From the NCBI GenBank assembly GCA_001822835.1, contig MHSS01000001.1:37297-80144 (forward strand): a stretch of 42,848 nucleotides of DNA, given 5' to 3'. Within the stretch, counting starts at the first letter, position 1. Every line of letters begins with the position of its first letter. Made by a program: the position numbers and the translations under genes. The DNA is from Candidatus Terrybacteria bacterium RIFCSPHIGHO2_01_FULL_48_17. Its GTDB lineage: Bacteria > Patescibacteriota > Minisyncoccia > Terrybacterales > 2-01-FULL-58-14. Below are positions 13,910-21,569 of the stretch, in pieces. The notes below the pieces were generated by a model. That model saw nothing but the letters and a program-made list of their open reading frames with translations, did no database searches and had not been told where the DNA came from.

Positions 13910-14380
13910 TTATGAAAAATAATCGTGTTCCATCAAGAAGGGAATGATTTTGTTGCGCAAGATCGGAGAAAGCTCATCGTCGTCATCCCATCCCGGCGCA
14001 TACCATACGACTTCCGCAATTTCGTTGCTTGCTTCGGGTGTTGATACAAGCCCCGCCGTATACAAACGAATTGATACGGTTTTCTCGTCATAAAGATCAT
14101 CGGCAGCCGCCACATCTTCAAACTCACCAATAAAATCAATCGGCTCCACCATTTCGGTGGATAGTTCTTTCTTAATTTCCCTTCGCAAACACGACAGATC
14201 ATCTTCTCCCGGCTCATATTGTCCGCCGGGAAGGATAAGTTGAGTTGTTGTGTCGCCTTCTCGCTTCCGGACTAACAATATTTGTTTTTTCTCATCAAAC
14301 ACCAAAAGGCCGCATTTGTTGATGGTTCGACTTTGCTCACCATCAATCCTGAGCTTGGCCGAAGGATTGAAATCTGCCAT
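13910..14380 (-). CDS. second Nudix-like hydrolase, degenerate Nudix box
   Basis: 156 residues. The Nudix region reads GGQYEPGEDDLSCLRREIKK followed by ELS. The spacing of the family is kept, but the consensus REUXEEXGU becomes REIKKELS: one of the two catalytic glutamates is Lys and the final Gly is Ser. Metal binding may be weakened. The surrounding fold is typical: NKCGLLVFDEKKQILLVRKR before the box and VSIRLYTAGLV after it. It starts 29 nt from the tRNA-Cys gene and ends 3 nt before the intact Nudix gene, so the two probably form a pair. Confidence 0.78.
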   Translation of the reverse strand: MADFNPSAKLRIDGEQSRTINKCGLLVFDEKKQILLVRKREGDTTTQLILPGGQYEPGEDDLSCLRREIKKELSTEMVEPIDFIGEFEDVAAADDLYDEKTVSIRLYTAGLVSTPEASNEIAEVVWYAPGWDDDDELSPILRNKIIPFLMEHDYFS

Positions 14381-14409
14381 AAATATTTCTTAGATGCAGG
14401 ATATATTTA

Positions 14410-14481
14410 AGGCCGCGGCGGGAATCGAACCCGCGAATAAGGCTTTTGCAGAGCCTTGCCTTACCACTTGGCTACGCGGCC
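14410..14481 (-). tRNA. tRNA-Cys(GCA)
   Basis: Acceptor GGCCGCG/CGCGGCC with discriminator T (U73, as expected for tRNA-Cys), anticodon stem AGGCT/AGCCT around CTGCAAA, and T-arm GCGGG/CCCGC. CCA is not encoded. Confidence 0.97.
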
Positions 14482-14489
14482 ATAAAACT

Positions 14490-14873
14490 CTATTCCCTAT
14501 TCCCTAGTTTCCTTATTTTGTAAAGCTCCTCTTCAATTTCAGCTGCTTGAGCTTCAACATTATCCAATAAAAACCTGATGCGCGGCACAGGACGCATACG
14601 TAGGCGTTTGTTCACCATCTGTTGAAACTCGAAGGTGCGCTGCGCAAGCTCTTGAAGAATCTGTCCCGCTTTTGTCCCGGGAAGCACGCTCACAAACACA
14701 TCCGCAGCGGCAAGATTAGGGGCAACGTCAACCCGAGTTACGGTAAGAAAGAGGTCCGGCGGTATATCCATTTCACGGTTCAGTATTTTTGCAAGCTCTT
14801 CTTGCATCAGCACATCAACTTGCTTTTGACGTCGTTCCGTCGCCATAATACCAACATTTTGTTGCAAATCCAA
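14490..14873 (-). CDS. rbfA: ribosome-binding factor A
   Basis: 127 residues in the KH-like RbfA fold, which binds late 30S precursors and helps 16S 5'-end maturation and cold adaptation. Matching segments are LMQEELAKILNRE, TVTRVDVAPNLAAADVFVSV, then TFEFQQMVNKRLRMRPVPRIRFLLD. An internal Met at 14846 (MATERRQKQV) is a likely alternative start and gives a more typical N-terminus. It follows infB by 12 nt, the classic infB-rbfA order. Confidence 0.9.
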   Translation of the reverse strand: MDLQQNVGIMATERRQKQVDVLMQEELAKILNREMDIPPDLFLTVTRVDVAPNLAAADVFVSVLPGTKAGQILQELAQRTFEFQQMVNKRLRMRPVPRIRFLLDNVEAQAAEIEEELYKIRKLGNRE

Positions 14874-14885
14874 AACACTGAATCC

Positions 14886-16406
14886 CTAAAACAATTTTCT
14901 TTCCCTCCGCTCCTCATGAAATACTCTCAGCATATCTCCCTCAACAATATCAATGCTTCCTTTAATTTCAATAAGCATGCCGCATTCATTGCCTTGCTTC
15001 ACCTCATCTACCGGAATCTTATTTTGCTGCACTTCTTTAAGCCTTCCTCGACCCAACAAGCGATCGTCGCGCATCACCTCTGCAAATTCACCCTTGCGGA
15101 TAATGCCCGAAGCCACCCTTCCGCCCACAATCTGTTGCGTTCCCTCATCCCTGAAAAGCGCCAAAACACGTACCTGCCCAAGATCTTCTCTAATAATTTC
15201 AGGTGGAACGGTATCTTGCAATGCCCGTTTTACAATGTCGGTCAGGTCATAAATAACAGCAAGCATATGGATTTTTACCCCAGTCCTTTCGGCGCGCAAT
15301 GCAATCTGCCCGCGGATTTTTGTACGGAATGCAAAAATCTGGGCACGTGTTGCCTCGGCTTGGTCAATATCATTCTCGCTTACTTCCCCCGTATCCGCGC
15401 TTACGATATGAAGAGCAACATAGGGATTTGCCAATTTCTCAAGTTCGCCCACAATCGCCTCAAGCGAGCCGACAACATCCGCCCGAATTATCACCGCAAG
15501 TGTTGCCTCGCTCTCTTGACCGCCCAATATTTTTTCAAACGTACGTCGACTCGCTTCTTTTTCTGCGGCAGCCACCGCTTCCTTTTCTGAATCAAACGTC
15601 AACACCCTATCCCCCACATCTGGAACATCATTAAAACCAAGAAGAACTACAGGTATTGCGGGGCTGGCTTCGGTTACGGAATTTTTAAGAAAATTTTCCA
15701 TAGCTTTCACCTTTCCCACAACGGTTCCTGCAGAAATAACATCCCCAACTTTCAATATGCCGCTTTTGACCAATACTGTAGCAGTAGGACCCTGTCGAGA
15801 ATCTCGATGTGCCTCTATCACTACGCCCCAAAATGGTTCATCAACGGTATCCTTTAGTTCCGCAACTTCCGCAACGAGCAAAAGAAGTTCCAACAATTCT
15901 GCGATGCCCGTACCCGTTTTCCCCGAAACCTCAAGATTGGGCACGTCCCCTCCCCATCCCTCAAGCAAAACGCCCGCTTCAGCAAGTTGCGTTTTCGCGC
16001 GCTGCACATCTGCCTGCGGAAGATCGATTTTGGTAAAAGCCACAAGGTAAGGAATTTTGGCTGCACGAATCGCTTCAAGCGCCTCGCGTGTCTGAGGCTT
16101 CATGCCGTCATTGGCCGCTATAACAAGCACGGCAATATCGGCAACTGCTGCCCCACGCTTACGAATTGCAGAAAAGGCCTCGTGGCCAGGCGTATCCAGA
16201 AAGGTTATTTTTTTCCCATCGTGTTCCACCTGATAGGCACCAATATGCTGGGTAATGCCCCCCGATTCACGCGCAACCACATTCGTTTTGCGGATATAAT
16301 CCAAAAGCGTGGTCTTTCCATGATCAACATGACCTAAAACAACCACTACGGGGGGGCGAGTGGTTTGCGCAATTTCTTTTCGTTTTTTCCCTGCTGTTGC
16401 AGCCAT
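14886..16406 (-). CDS. infB: translation initiation factor IF-2, short form
   Basis: 506 residues. The G domain starts almost at once: GHVDHGKT (G1) at about residue 26, DTPGHEAF (G3) and FTKIDLPQ (G4). Domains II and III follow, then the C-terminal fMet-tRNA-binding domain with [11 protein letters not shown] and NECGMLIE. The long N-terminal region of E. coli IF-2 is missing, as in many reduced genomes. IF-2 is the GTPase that places initiator tRNA on the 30S subunit and joins the subunits. It lies between a DUF4446 gene and rbfA on the same strand. Confidence 0.97.
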   Translation of the reverse strand: MAATAGKKRKEIAQTTRPPVVVVLGHVDHGKTTLLDYIRKTNVVARESGGITQHIGAYQVEHDGKKITFLDTPGHEAFSAIRKRGAAVADIAVLVIAANDGMKPQTREALEAIRAAKIPYLVAFTKIDLPQADVQRAKTQLAEAGVLLEGWGGDVPNLEVSGKTGTGIAELLELLLLVAEVAELKDTVDEPFWGVVIEAHRDSRQGPTATVLVKSGILKVGDVISAGTVVGKVKAMENFLKNSVTEASPAIPVVLLGFNDVPDVGDRVLTFDSEKEAVAAAEKEASRRTFEKILGGQESEATLAVIIRADVVGSLEAIVGELEKLANPYVALHIVSADTGEVSENDIDQAEATRAQIFAFRTKIRGQIALRAERTGVKIHMLAVIYDLTDIVKRALQDTVPPEIIREDLGQVRVLALFRDEGTQQIVGGRVASGIIRKGEFAEVMRDDRLLGRGRLKEVQQNKIPVDEVKQGNECGMLIEIKGSIDIVEGDMLRVFHEERRERKLF

Positions 16407-16452
16407 AATATTAAAACACTATTCCGATTTTAGGATCTGATTAGGACATTGA

Positions 16453-16920
16453 TTATTCGTTTTGTAATGCCCGTCTGATTGCCTCCCGCTCTTCGTCTGA
16501 CAGATGATGCTTGGAAGATCCGCGAACAATTGCCTTAGCAAAAATTCTCGCGCCTTCCCGTGAATAGAGAGAAGAGATAACGGCGCCATTATCATTTGCG
16601 TCAAGCAATGCTATGGCAAATGACTGATCGCCTCCCGTATCATCAAACGGATTAAAACGGACCACCCCAACCTTTTGCACGGCGTCGGTCGCCATAACAT
16701 CAATACGCGCGACATCGTCACGCAGATTCTTGAATTCCTTTTCAATCGCCACAAGCCGTTTAGTTGCTTCAGAAATAACTCCTTCCAGGTCTTTGCCTTT
16801 ATTGCCTCGAAAAATTTCGGTGAGGCGGCGGTCAAACCCTAAAACCTTAAAAAGGACGAATATCGAAACGATAAGCGCCACAAGGGACCAAAGCCAGGAA
16901 TATTGAACCATAAAAGACAT
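16453..16920 (-). CDS. DUF4446-family membrane-anchored protein
   Basis: 155 residues. One N-terminal membrane helix (WSLVALIVSIFVLFKVLGF) is followed by a helical linker (EKEFKNLRDDVARIDV) and a compact domain with GVVRFNPFDDTGGDQSFAIA, then LLDANDNGAVISSLYSREG and a Lys/Ser-rich end. VVRFNPFxDTGGDQSFxxALLD is the DUF4446 signature as I know it. The function is unknown. The protein probably faces the cytoplasm and is found beside translation genes in several Gram-positive and CPR genomes. Confidence 0.85.
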   Translation of the reverse strand: MSFMVQYSWLWSLVALIVSIFVLFKVLGFDRRLTEIFRGNKGKDLEGVISEATKRLVAIEKEFKNLRDDVARIDVMATDAVQKVGVVRFNPFDDTGGDQSFAIALLDANDNGAVISSLYSREGARIFAKAIVRGSSKHHLSDEEREAIRRALQNE

Positions 16921-17119
16921 AATCCTATTATATCAAAGCTTTTTGAGAACAAAATTGAAATAGGGGCGCACGGCCTGTGCAAAAGAGGTATATAAATTCT
17001 AAAAATTGCATATTCTTGGTATTCAAAAATCCGCCTCATCCAGGTTCGGTACTTCGATACGCCCAATACGAATACTATCCATGCTAACGCATGTTATGGA
17101 TTTTTGGAAGTCACTGCTA

Positions 17120-19219
17120 TCAAATTTTTTTATTTCGTAACAGTAGGGCATTAACTGCCACAATCACGGTGCTTAGCGACATAAATACGGCGGCAATGGC
17201 AGGACTAAGGATAATTCCCTTAAACGCCAAGGCGCCCGCCGCAAGCGGCATTGCGACCACGTTATAGCCGGTCGCCCAAAAGAGATTTTGGATCATTTTT
17301 GTATACGTCATTCTGGATAACCTTATAATTTTCACAATATCGCGGGGGTCGTTTCGCACAAGAATAATGCCTGCCGATTCGATGGCAACATTTGTTCCTG
17401 CGCCAATTGCTATGCCAAGCTCGGCTTGACTAAGGGCCGGAGCATCATTGATCCCATCGCCGACCATGGCAACTTTGAAGCCGCGGCGTTGAAGTTCTTT
17501 TATCTTTTCCGATTTCTCATGAGGCAAAACGCGAGCGAAATATTCATCGATGCCAAGCTCTTGGCTTACCCATTTTGCAACATCTTCGGAATCACCGGTG
17601 ATCATGGAAGTATTAACCCCCGCCTCTTTGAGGGCAGTAATGGCTTGACGCGATTCCTCACGGATAATGTCTGCAAGCGCAATTGCGCCAATAAGCATTC
17701 TGTCTTTCACCACAAATATGACTGTCTGTCCTGTTTTGCCGGCCTCCTCGATTGTTTTCTGTGTTTGGCCGGAAATCATTACTCCAATACCCTCAAGAAG
17801 CGCCGGTCCGCCAACCATAACTTCCGCATCCTCAAGAAATGCTTTTACACCGCGCCCCTTGAGCGCCTGAAATTTTTTAGGTTCTTTAAGGAGAAGACCG
17901 CGTCCTTTTGCTTCGGCAACAACTGCCTTGGCGATCGGATGTTCTGACAGGGCGTCAACGGAACCGGCCAGCATCAACACGTCGTCGCGGCTCTTGTTGC
18001 CAAACGCCCAAATATTAACAACTCCAAATTCGCCCCGAGTCAGCGTGCCGGTTTTATCGAAGAGTACCGTATCGACCGTCCGTGCTATTTCCAAGGCAAG
18101 GCGTTGCTTTACCAAAAAACCATTTTGCGCCGCTTTCGTCGTTGAAATCGAAGCCACCAAAGGCACGGCAAGACCGAGCGCATGAGGACATGCAATTACG
18201 AGCACGGCTACAAGCCGGGCTGCAGCAAAACCAACTTCGGCGCCGGCCACAAGCCAGGCAATCAGGGTGATAATTCCTCCCCCAACAGCCACAATCGTTA
18301 GGTAAAGCGCTGCTCTGTCCGAAAGAATTTGAAGCCGCGATTTAGAGGCCTGTGCCTCTGCAACTAAGCGCATGACGCCGGCAAGAAATGTTTTCTCCCC
18401 AATGTGTGTAACTTTCACCTTAAGCGCGCCGTCTCCACTGATCGTACCGGCAATAACGGAATCGCCCTCCTTTTTTGAAACGGGCTTTGACTCGCCGGTC
18501 ACCATTGATTCATTCACGTCCGAATCTCCCTCAATAATTAATCCGTCCACAGGAATTTTTGCACCGGGTTTGACCAATACTACATCATTCTCCACAAGAC
18601 CAGCAAGGGGAATAATTTCTGCTTTTCCATTGCGGATTACCTCTGCAGTATCGGGAAGGAGTTTTGATAATTCCTTCAATGCGCCTTGCGCTCCAGAAAC
18701 CGCCCGCATCTCCAGCCAGTGGCCAAACAGCATAATAGTGATAAGTGTCGTGAGCTCCCAGAATAATGCTTCCATGCTGGCAAAAACTGCATAGACACTC
18801 CAAAAATAAGCGGCCGAAATGGCGATACCGATAAGGGTCATCATGCCCGGCAACCGTCCCCTGATTTCGCGCCACGCCCCGGCAAGAAATACCCACCCGC
18901 CATAGAAAAAGACGATCGAACCAAGGATCAAAGGAAGATAATCCGAGCCGGGAAAATCCGGTGGTGACCATTTGAAAATGGTCTTCACAATATCCGCAGA
19001 AAGCACCACCGGAAGAGTAAGGATTAAGCTAACCCAGAACTTTCTGAAAAATATTGAAGTGCTATGTCCGGCATGTTTATCGTGCCTTTCGTGCGTCAAT
19101 GGTTTCTTCTTCGTGGGCACCAACCGCATACCGCACTCAGGACACATGCCGGGTTTATCCTGAATAATTTCCGGATGCATCGGGCAGGTATAAGCTTCGT
19201 GAGAAATTTTGGTATTCAT
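17120..19219 (-). CDS. P1B-type metal ATPase, CopB-like (CPH motif)
   Basis: 699 residues. The N-terminus has the heavy-metal-binding domain YTCPMHPEI..GMCPECGMRL (residues 10-33) and a His-rich stretch (HERHDKHAGH). Membrane helices surround the transport motif CPH at 345-347, which in CopB-type ATPases fits Cu+/Cu2+ export. DKTGT (388-392) is the phosphorylation site, and GDGINDAPAL completes the ATP-binding domain. The length is normal. It is the last and largest gene of the metal-resistance operon begun by the CsoR/RcnR-type repressor, so metal induction is expected. Confidence 0.92.
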   Translation of the reverse strand: MNTKISHEAYTCPMHPEIIQDKPGMCPECGMRLVPTKKKPLTHERHDKHAGHSTSIFFRKFWVSLILTLPVVLSADIVKTIFKWSPPDFPGSDYLPLILGSIVFFYGGWVFLAGAWREIRGRLPGMMTLIGIAISAAYFWSVYAVFASMEALFWELTTLITIMLFGHWLEMRAVSGAQGALKELSKLLPDTAEVIRNGKAEIIPLAGLVENDVVLVKPGAKIPVDGLIIEGDSDVNESMVTGESKPVSKKEGDSVIAGTISGDGALKVKVTHIGEKTFLAGVMRLVAEAQASKSRLQILSDRAALYLTIVAVGGGIITLIAWLVAGAEVGFAAARLVAVLVIACPHALGLAVPLVASISTTKAAQNGFLVKQRLALEIARTVDTVLFDKTGTLTRGEFGVVNIWAFGNKSRDDVLMLAGSVDALSEHPIAKAVVAEAKGRGLLLKEPKKFQALKGRGVKAFLEDAEVMVGGPALLEGIGVMISGQTQKTIEEAGKTGQTVIFVVKDRMLIGAIALADIIREESRQAITALKEAGVNTSMITGDSEDVAKWVSQELGIDEYFARVLPHEKSEKIKELQRRGFKVAMVGDGINDAPALSQAELGIAIGAGTNVAIESAGIILVRNDPRDIVKIIRLSRMTYTKMIQNLFWATGYNVVAMPLAAGALAFKGIILSPAIAAVFMSLSTVIVAVNALLLRNKKI

Positions 19220-19235
19220 AGATCAGTCCCTATGT

Positions 19236-19697
19236 TTATTCGATATTCCATTTAAATGAACGCTCGAGGATTCCACCTACGCCTTTGATTTTTAATTCAA
19301 CAAAGGATGGTATTGGGTTGATGGGATCAAACACTAACACTCCTTCACGATGATGACCTCCTGCTCCAGGCCCCTCCCATGCAATCGGCTGGTATATATT
19401 GCCTTTGTCATCTATGAGTGTCGCTACGACAAGAGGATCGTCATCTAAACTTCCGGAGTGGGCATCAAAGGCAACATCAAACTTCCACAAAGGGATATCC
19501 TTACCCAATTTAAGCGGAGTCACCGTAATTGTTACTGGCGGCTGTTCGTCGGTTTTCGTTTCCCATTGCGGTTGAGTGGTTTGTTCTTGATTGATAGATG
19601 CACTCTCATCTTTCTTGGGGTTTTTTGGAACAACCAAGAAAATGTACATTAAAAACACGACTGTCAGGCCAATTATTATAAAGCGTAAATATTTCAT
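19236..19697 (-). CDS. membrane-anchored exported protein of the metal operon
   Basis: 153 residues with an N-terminal hydrophobic helix (FIIIGLTVVFLMYIFLVV), then a polar, Gln/Thr-rich linker and a beta-rich domain from about residue 55 (VTITVTPLKLGKDIPLWKFD, then VALVATLID, GAGGHHREGVLVF and FVELKIKG). The His pair in GPGAGGHHREG may bind metal. It is probably tethered to the outer face of the membrane. No family is recognised. It starts 7 nt after the stop of the CCxH membrane protein and ends 16 nt before the ATPase, so all are co-transcribed. A role in periplasmic metal binding is inferred. Confidence 0.75.
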   Translation of the reverse strand: MKYLRFIIIGLTVVFLMYIFLVVPKNPKKDESASINQEQTTQPQWETKTDEQPPVTITVTPLKLGKDIPLWKFDVAFDAHSGSLDDDPLVVATLIDDKGNIYQPIAWEGPGAGGHHREGVLVFDPINPIPSFVELKIKGVGGILERSFKWNIE

Positions 19698-19703
19698 ATT
19701 CTT

Positions 19704-20141
19704 TTACCGTAATAGTTTAGCGACCCTATTCGCCATAAAACCAATACCGCCAAGGTTAAACAGTAATCCAACCCAAAACAACTCAACCTGATACTGTGAG
19801 ACAAATGTCACAATACCTACAACACCAAGAATAGGAAGGAAATTCGCTAGATAGTGAGTACAGCATGAAATCATTGCGGCGGTGGATGTGGTTCCGGTAA
19901 CCCCCAAAACCGCACCTTCGCCGCGAGCCCCCTTAAGGAGAGCTTTTAGATAAACGTAAAGCCCAATCTGAATTCCAAAGCCAATTGCTAAACTTACAAT
20001 AAAATACCAAAAAGTTGAAAATTGGCTTTGGGCAAAATTCAAACCCGAAACTAAGGCAAGGATGACAAAATAAGCCCCGAGCAAGAGTCCGCTTGCCAAG
20101 ATGCCGTATAAAATAGGCCTTACGAGCATTCTCCCACGCAT
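19704..20141 (-). CDS. small four-helix membrane protein with a Cys-Cys-x-His motif
   Basis: 145 residues with about four transmembrane segments (YGILASGLLLGAYFVILALVS, FIVSLAIGFGIQIGLYVYL, HYLANFLPILGVVGIVTF and LFWVGLLFNLGGIGFM). Between the second and third is STAAMISCCTHYL, a Cys-Cys-x-His cluster placed where a soft metal could bind in or at the membrane. The start may be Met1 or Met5. No family is recognised. It lies between the repressor gene and the exported-protein gene in the metal operon, so a metal-transfer or sensing role is inferred. Confidence 0.75.
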   Translation of the reverse strand: MRGRMLVRPILYGILASGLLLGAYFVILALVSGLNFAQSQFSTFWYFIVSLAIGFGIQIGLYVYLKALLKGARGEGAVLGVTGTTSTAAMISCCTHYLANFLPILGVVGIVTFVSQYQVELFWVGLLFNLGGIGFMANRVAKLLR

Positions 20142-20192
20142 GATTCAGCAATGTTATCCAGATATAATCAAAAATGAATTGCTGCACCTATA

Positions 20193-20465
20193 TTATCTAG
20201 TGGACAACGTATAAACCCTAATCAATTCTTTGATGGCCTTTTCTTCTTTATCTCTTCCCCTCATCTGGCGCTTCACGTGGGTCCTTAAGTGATTTTCTAG
20301 AAGAAAAGCGTCAAGGCTTTTCAGCGATTTTTGAACGGAAAGCGATTGCCCCAAGAGCTCCGGACAATAAACCTCTTTTTCGATTGCCTTAATAAGGCCA
20401 TCGATCTGGCCCCGAATGATTTTCGCGCGATGGATTGATCTCCTTTTTAGCTTTTGATCCAACAT
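20193..20465 (-). CDS. CsoR/RcnR-family metal-responsive repressor
   Basis: 90-residue all-helical protein of the DUF156 family, DNA-binding as a tetramer. The metal positions can be read as Cys34 (VYCPELLGQ), His59 and His63 (NHLRTH). Spacing equals Cys36-His61-Cys65 of copper-type CsoR, but the third ligand is His, as in the nickel/cobalt sensor RcnR. The downstream ATPase has a copper-type motif, so metal specificity is uncertain. It opens the operon, with a G-tract operator candidate upstream and a -10-like TATAAA before the start. It probably represses its own operon until metal binds. Confidence 0.88.
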   Translation of the reverse strand: MLDQKLKRRSIHRAKIIRGQIDGLIKAIEKEVYCPELLGQSLSVQKSLKSLDAFLLENHLRTHVKRQMRGRDKEEKAIKELIRVYTLSTR

Positions 20466-20477
20466 GGCAAATAAGCA

Positions 20478-20483
20478 TTTATA
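20478..20483 (-). promoter_or_regulatory. -10 hexamer of the metal operon
   Basis: TATAAA on the minus strand, 12 nt before the repressor start codon; a -35 near 20501-20506 is weak. Confidence 0.4.
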
Positions 20484-20510
20484 GAGTGCGCGACCTGTTT
20501 CTACACCTTA

Positions 20511-20525
20511 TACCCCTCCCCCCTA
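20511..20525 (-). promoter_or_regulatory. G-tract operator candidate for the CsoR/RcnR-type repressor
   Basis: The minus strand reads TAGGGGGGAGGGGTA. RcnR-type operators have the form TACT-G6-N-AGTA, and CsoR sites also have G/C tracts flanked by TA. It sits about 45 nt upstream of the repressor start, next to the -35 region. Confidence 0.5.
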
Positions 20526-20593
20526 TTTGCAAGAGGGCTTGTGGATAGTTTGTATTCCCCCCATATCCATACCGTGATTTTCCTTACGAAAAC

Positions 20594-20613
20594 AGCAGCG
20601 CATATGCGCTGCT
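20594..20613. terminator. palindromic terminator-like hairpin
   Basis: AGCAGCGCATATGCGCTGCT is a perfect 20-nt palindrome. On the plus strand it is followed by ATTTTT, and on the minus strand by GTTTTCG. It probably ends transcription of the DUF5652 gene and isolates the metal operon. Confidence 0.6.
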
Positions 20614-20670
20614 ATTTTTAACTTATTATGAAGAAAGCCCTTGGCGCCGCCCCGCTTAGGGGACATGGGT

Positions 20671-20865
20671 TTAACTTTTCCTCTTACTAAAAATAAAAAT
20701 ATAGAGAATATCCACCACCCCAAGCGTCTGCAACACTAAAAGCACGATAAACCATCCTCTATCGTTACGCGTGGCTGCCCTCCATAAGGCCCATCCTTTC
20801 CAAGGGATAGCCCATAACATAAGCGGAATTAAAACCCACAAATTGTGTTGGAAAAACTGTTCCAT
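20671..20865 (-). CDS. DUF5652-like two-helix membrane protein
   Basis: 64 residues. Two hydrophobic helices are separated by a basic loop: LWVLIPLMLWAIPWKGWALW, RAATRNDRG and WFIVLLVLQTLGVVDILYIFIF. The pattern W-K-G-x-A-L-W-x-A-A plus WFIxLLxxxTLGxxxxxY matches what I know as DUF5652, a small protein frequent in CPR genomes. The function is unknown. It is a stand-alone gene ended by a palindromic hairpin. Confidence 0.75.
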   Translation of the reverse strand: MEQFFQHNLWVLIPLMLWAIPWKGWALWRAATRNDRGWFIVLLVLQTLGVVDILYIFIFSKRKS

Positions 20866-20972
20866 GCAATTTTGAGATAGTTGGCTTTACTCTTTTGCAG
20901 TAAATTTTTTATTTATCTAATTTTCCATTTGGTTATTCGACTCTCTCGATCCTCGATAAAAAATGTTGTGTG

Positions 20973-21059
20973 CGGTGGGGGTGGGATTCGAACCCACGGT
21001 ACCCGCAAAGGTACACCTGATTTCGAGTCAGGCCCGTTCGTCCACTCCGGCACCCCACC
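20973..21059 (-). tRNA. tRNA-Ser(CGA)
   Basis: Type II tRNA: acceptor GGTGGGG/CCCCACC with discriminator G, anticodon stem CCTGA/TCAGG around CTCGAAA, long variable arm (TACC...GGTA), and T-arm GTGGG/CCCAC with TTCGAAT. Confidence 0.96.
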
Positions 21060-21097
21060 GTCTAACCACGATTACCATATCAGAAATTATTCCAAGA

Positions 21098-21130
21098 GAA
21101 AAGCCGGCGCTCAAAGAGAACCGGCTTTTC
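21098..21130. terminator. bidirectional terminator after the DUF5679 gene
   Basis: GAAAAGCCGG and CCGGCTTTTC pair perfectly (10 bp) around a 13-nt loop. On the minus strand the stem is followed by TCTTGG. Confidence 0.6.
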
Positions 21131-21148
21131 AGCAAATGCAAAATAGGG

Positions 21149-21304
21149 TTATTTCTTTTTACCCATGATGCGATACATGGACGTGCCGCATACGGGACAC
21201 TTGCCCTTCATGGCATACCGTCCGCCTTTCATGTCCACTTCCGCGGCATCGTTCATAGTACGCTTTTGTTTGCATTTGACGCAATATGCTTCGACGTCTG
21301 CCAT
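21149..21304 (-). CDS. DUF5679-like small zinc-ribbon protein
   Basis: 51 residues, too short for the ORF track. The sequence begins MADVEAYCVKCKQKRTM and continues with a Gly-rich turn and KCPVCGTSMYRIMG before a Lys tail. Two CxxC pairs are 25 residues apart, as in a zinc ribbon. The words AYCVKCK, KG-x-CPVCGT and MYRI match DUF5679, a small family of CPR and archaeal-type genomes. It is probably nucleic-acid binding or structural, but this is unproven. TATACT lies 8 nt before the ATG with no ribosome binding site, so the mRNA is probably leaderless. Confidence 0.85.
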   Translation of the reverse strand: MADVEAYCVKCKQKRTMNDAAEVDMKGGRYAMKGKCPVCGTSMYRIMGKKK

Positions 21305-21557
21305 ATATTAATAGTATACCTGTTAAGGAAAGGCGGCACAAACCAATTGTGGAAGCATTTTTTCATTGTGCGGTAACGGTTTTGGACGCTCTTATAGCCA
21401 TAAGCAATTTTCACCGTTCCTCTCCTTGGTATAAAACCCGGTAAATTATCCCACCCTAGCAACGAAAATATATCTATAATGCAAGAAAAAATATCTTCTT
21501 GTGTTCATCCGTTTGGTGTACGATACAAACCTCTTCGAAAAACACTGCAGTTTATGA

Positions 21558-21563
21558 TAGAAT
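21558..21563 (+). promoter_or_regulatory. extended -10 hexamer of a probably leaderless L,D-transpeptidase mRNA
   Basis: TGATAGAAT is an extended -10. The hexamer TAGAAT ends 6 nt before the ATG at 21570, and no Shine-Dalgarno sequence is present. Confidence 0.45.
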
Positions 21564-21569
21564 AACAAT

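Noticed and set aside
14622-15590. 322-aa plus-strand ORF antisense to infB and rbfA
   Set aside because: It overlaps two strongly supported genes and its product is low-complexity and unlike any protein family.
16921-17119. Gene in the gap between the DUF4446 and copper ATPase genes
   Set aside because: No ORF with a start and codon pattern; ATCCAT...ATGGATTTTT is only a weak hairpin in the wrong orientation for the ATPase gene.
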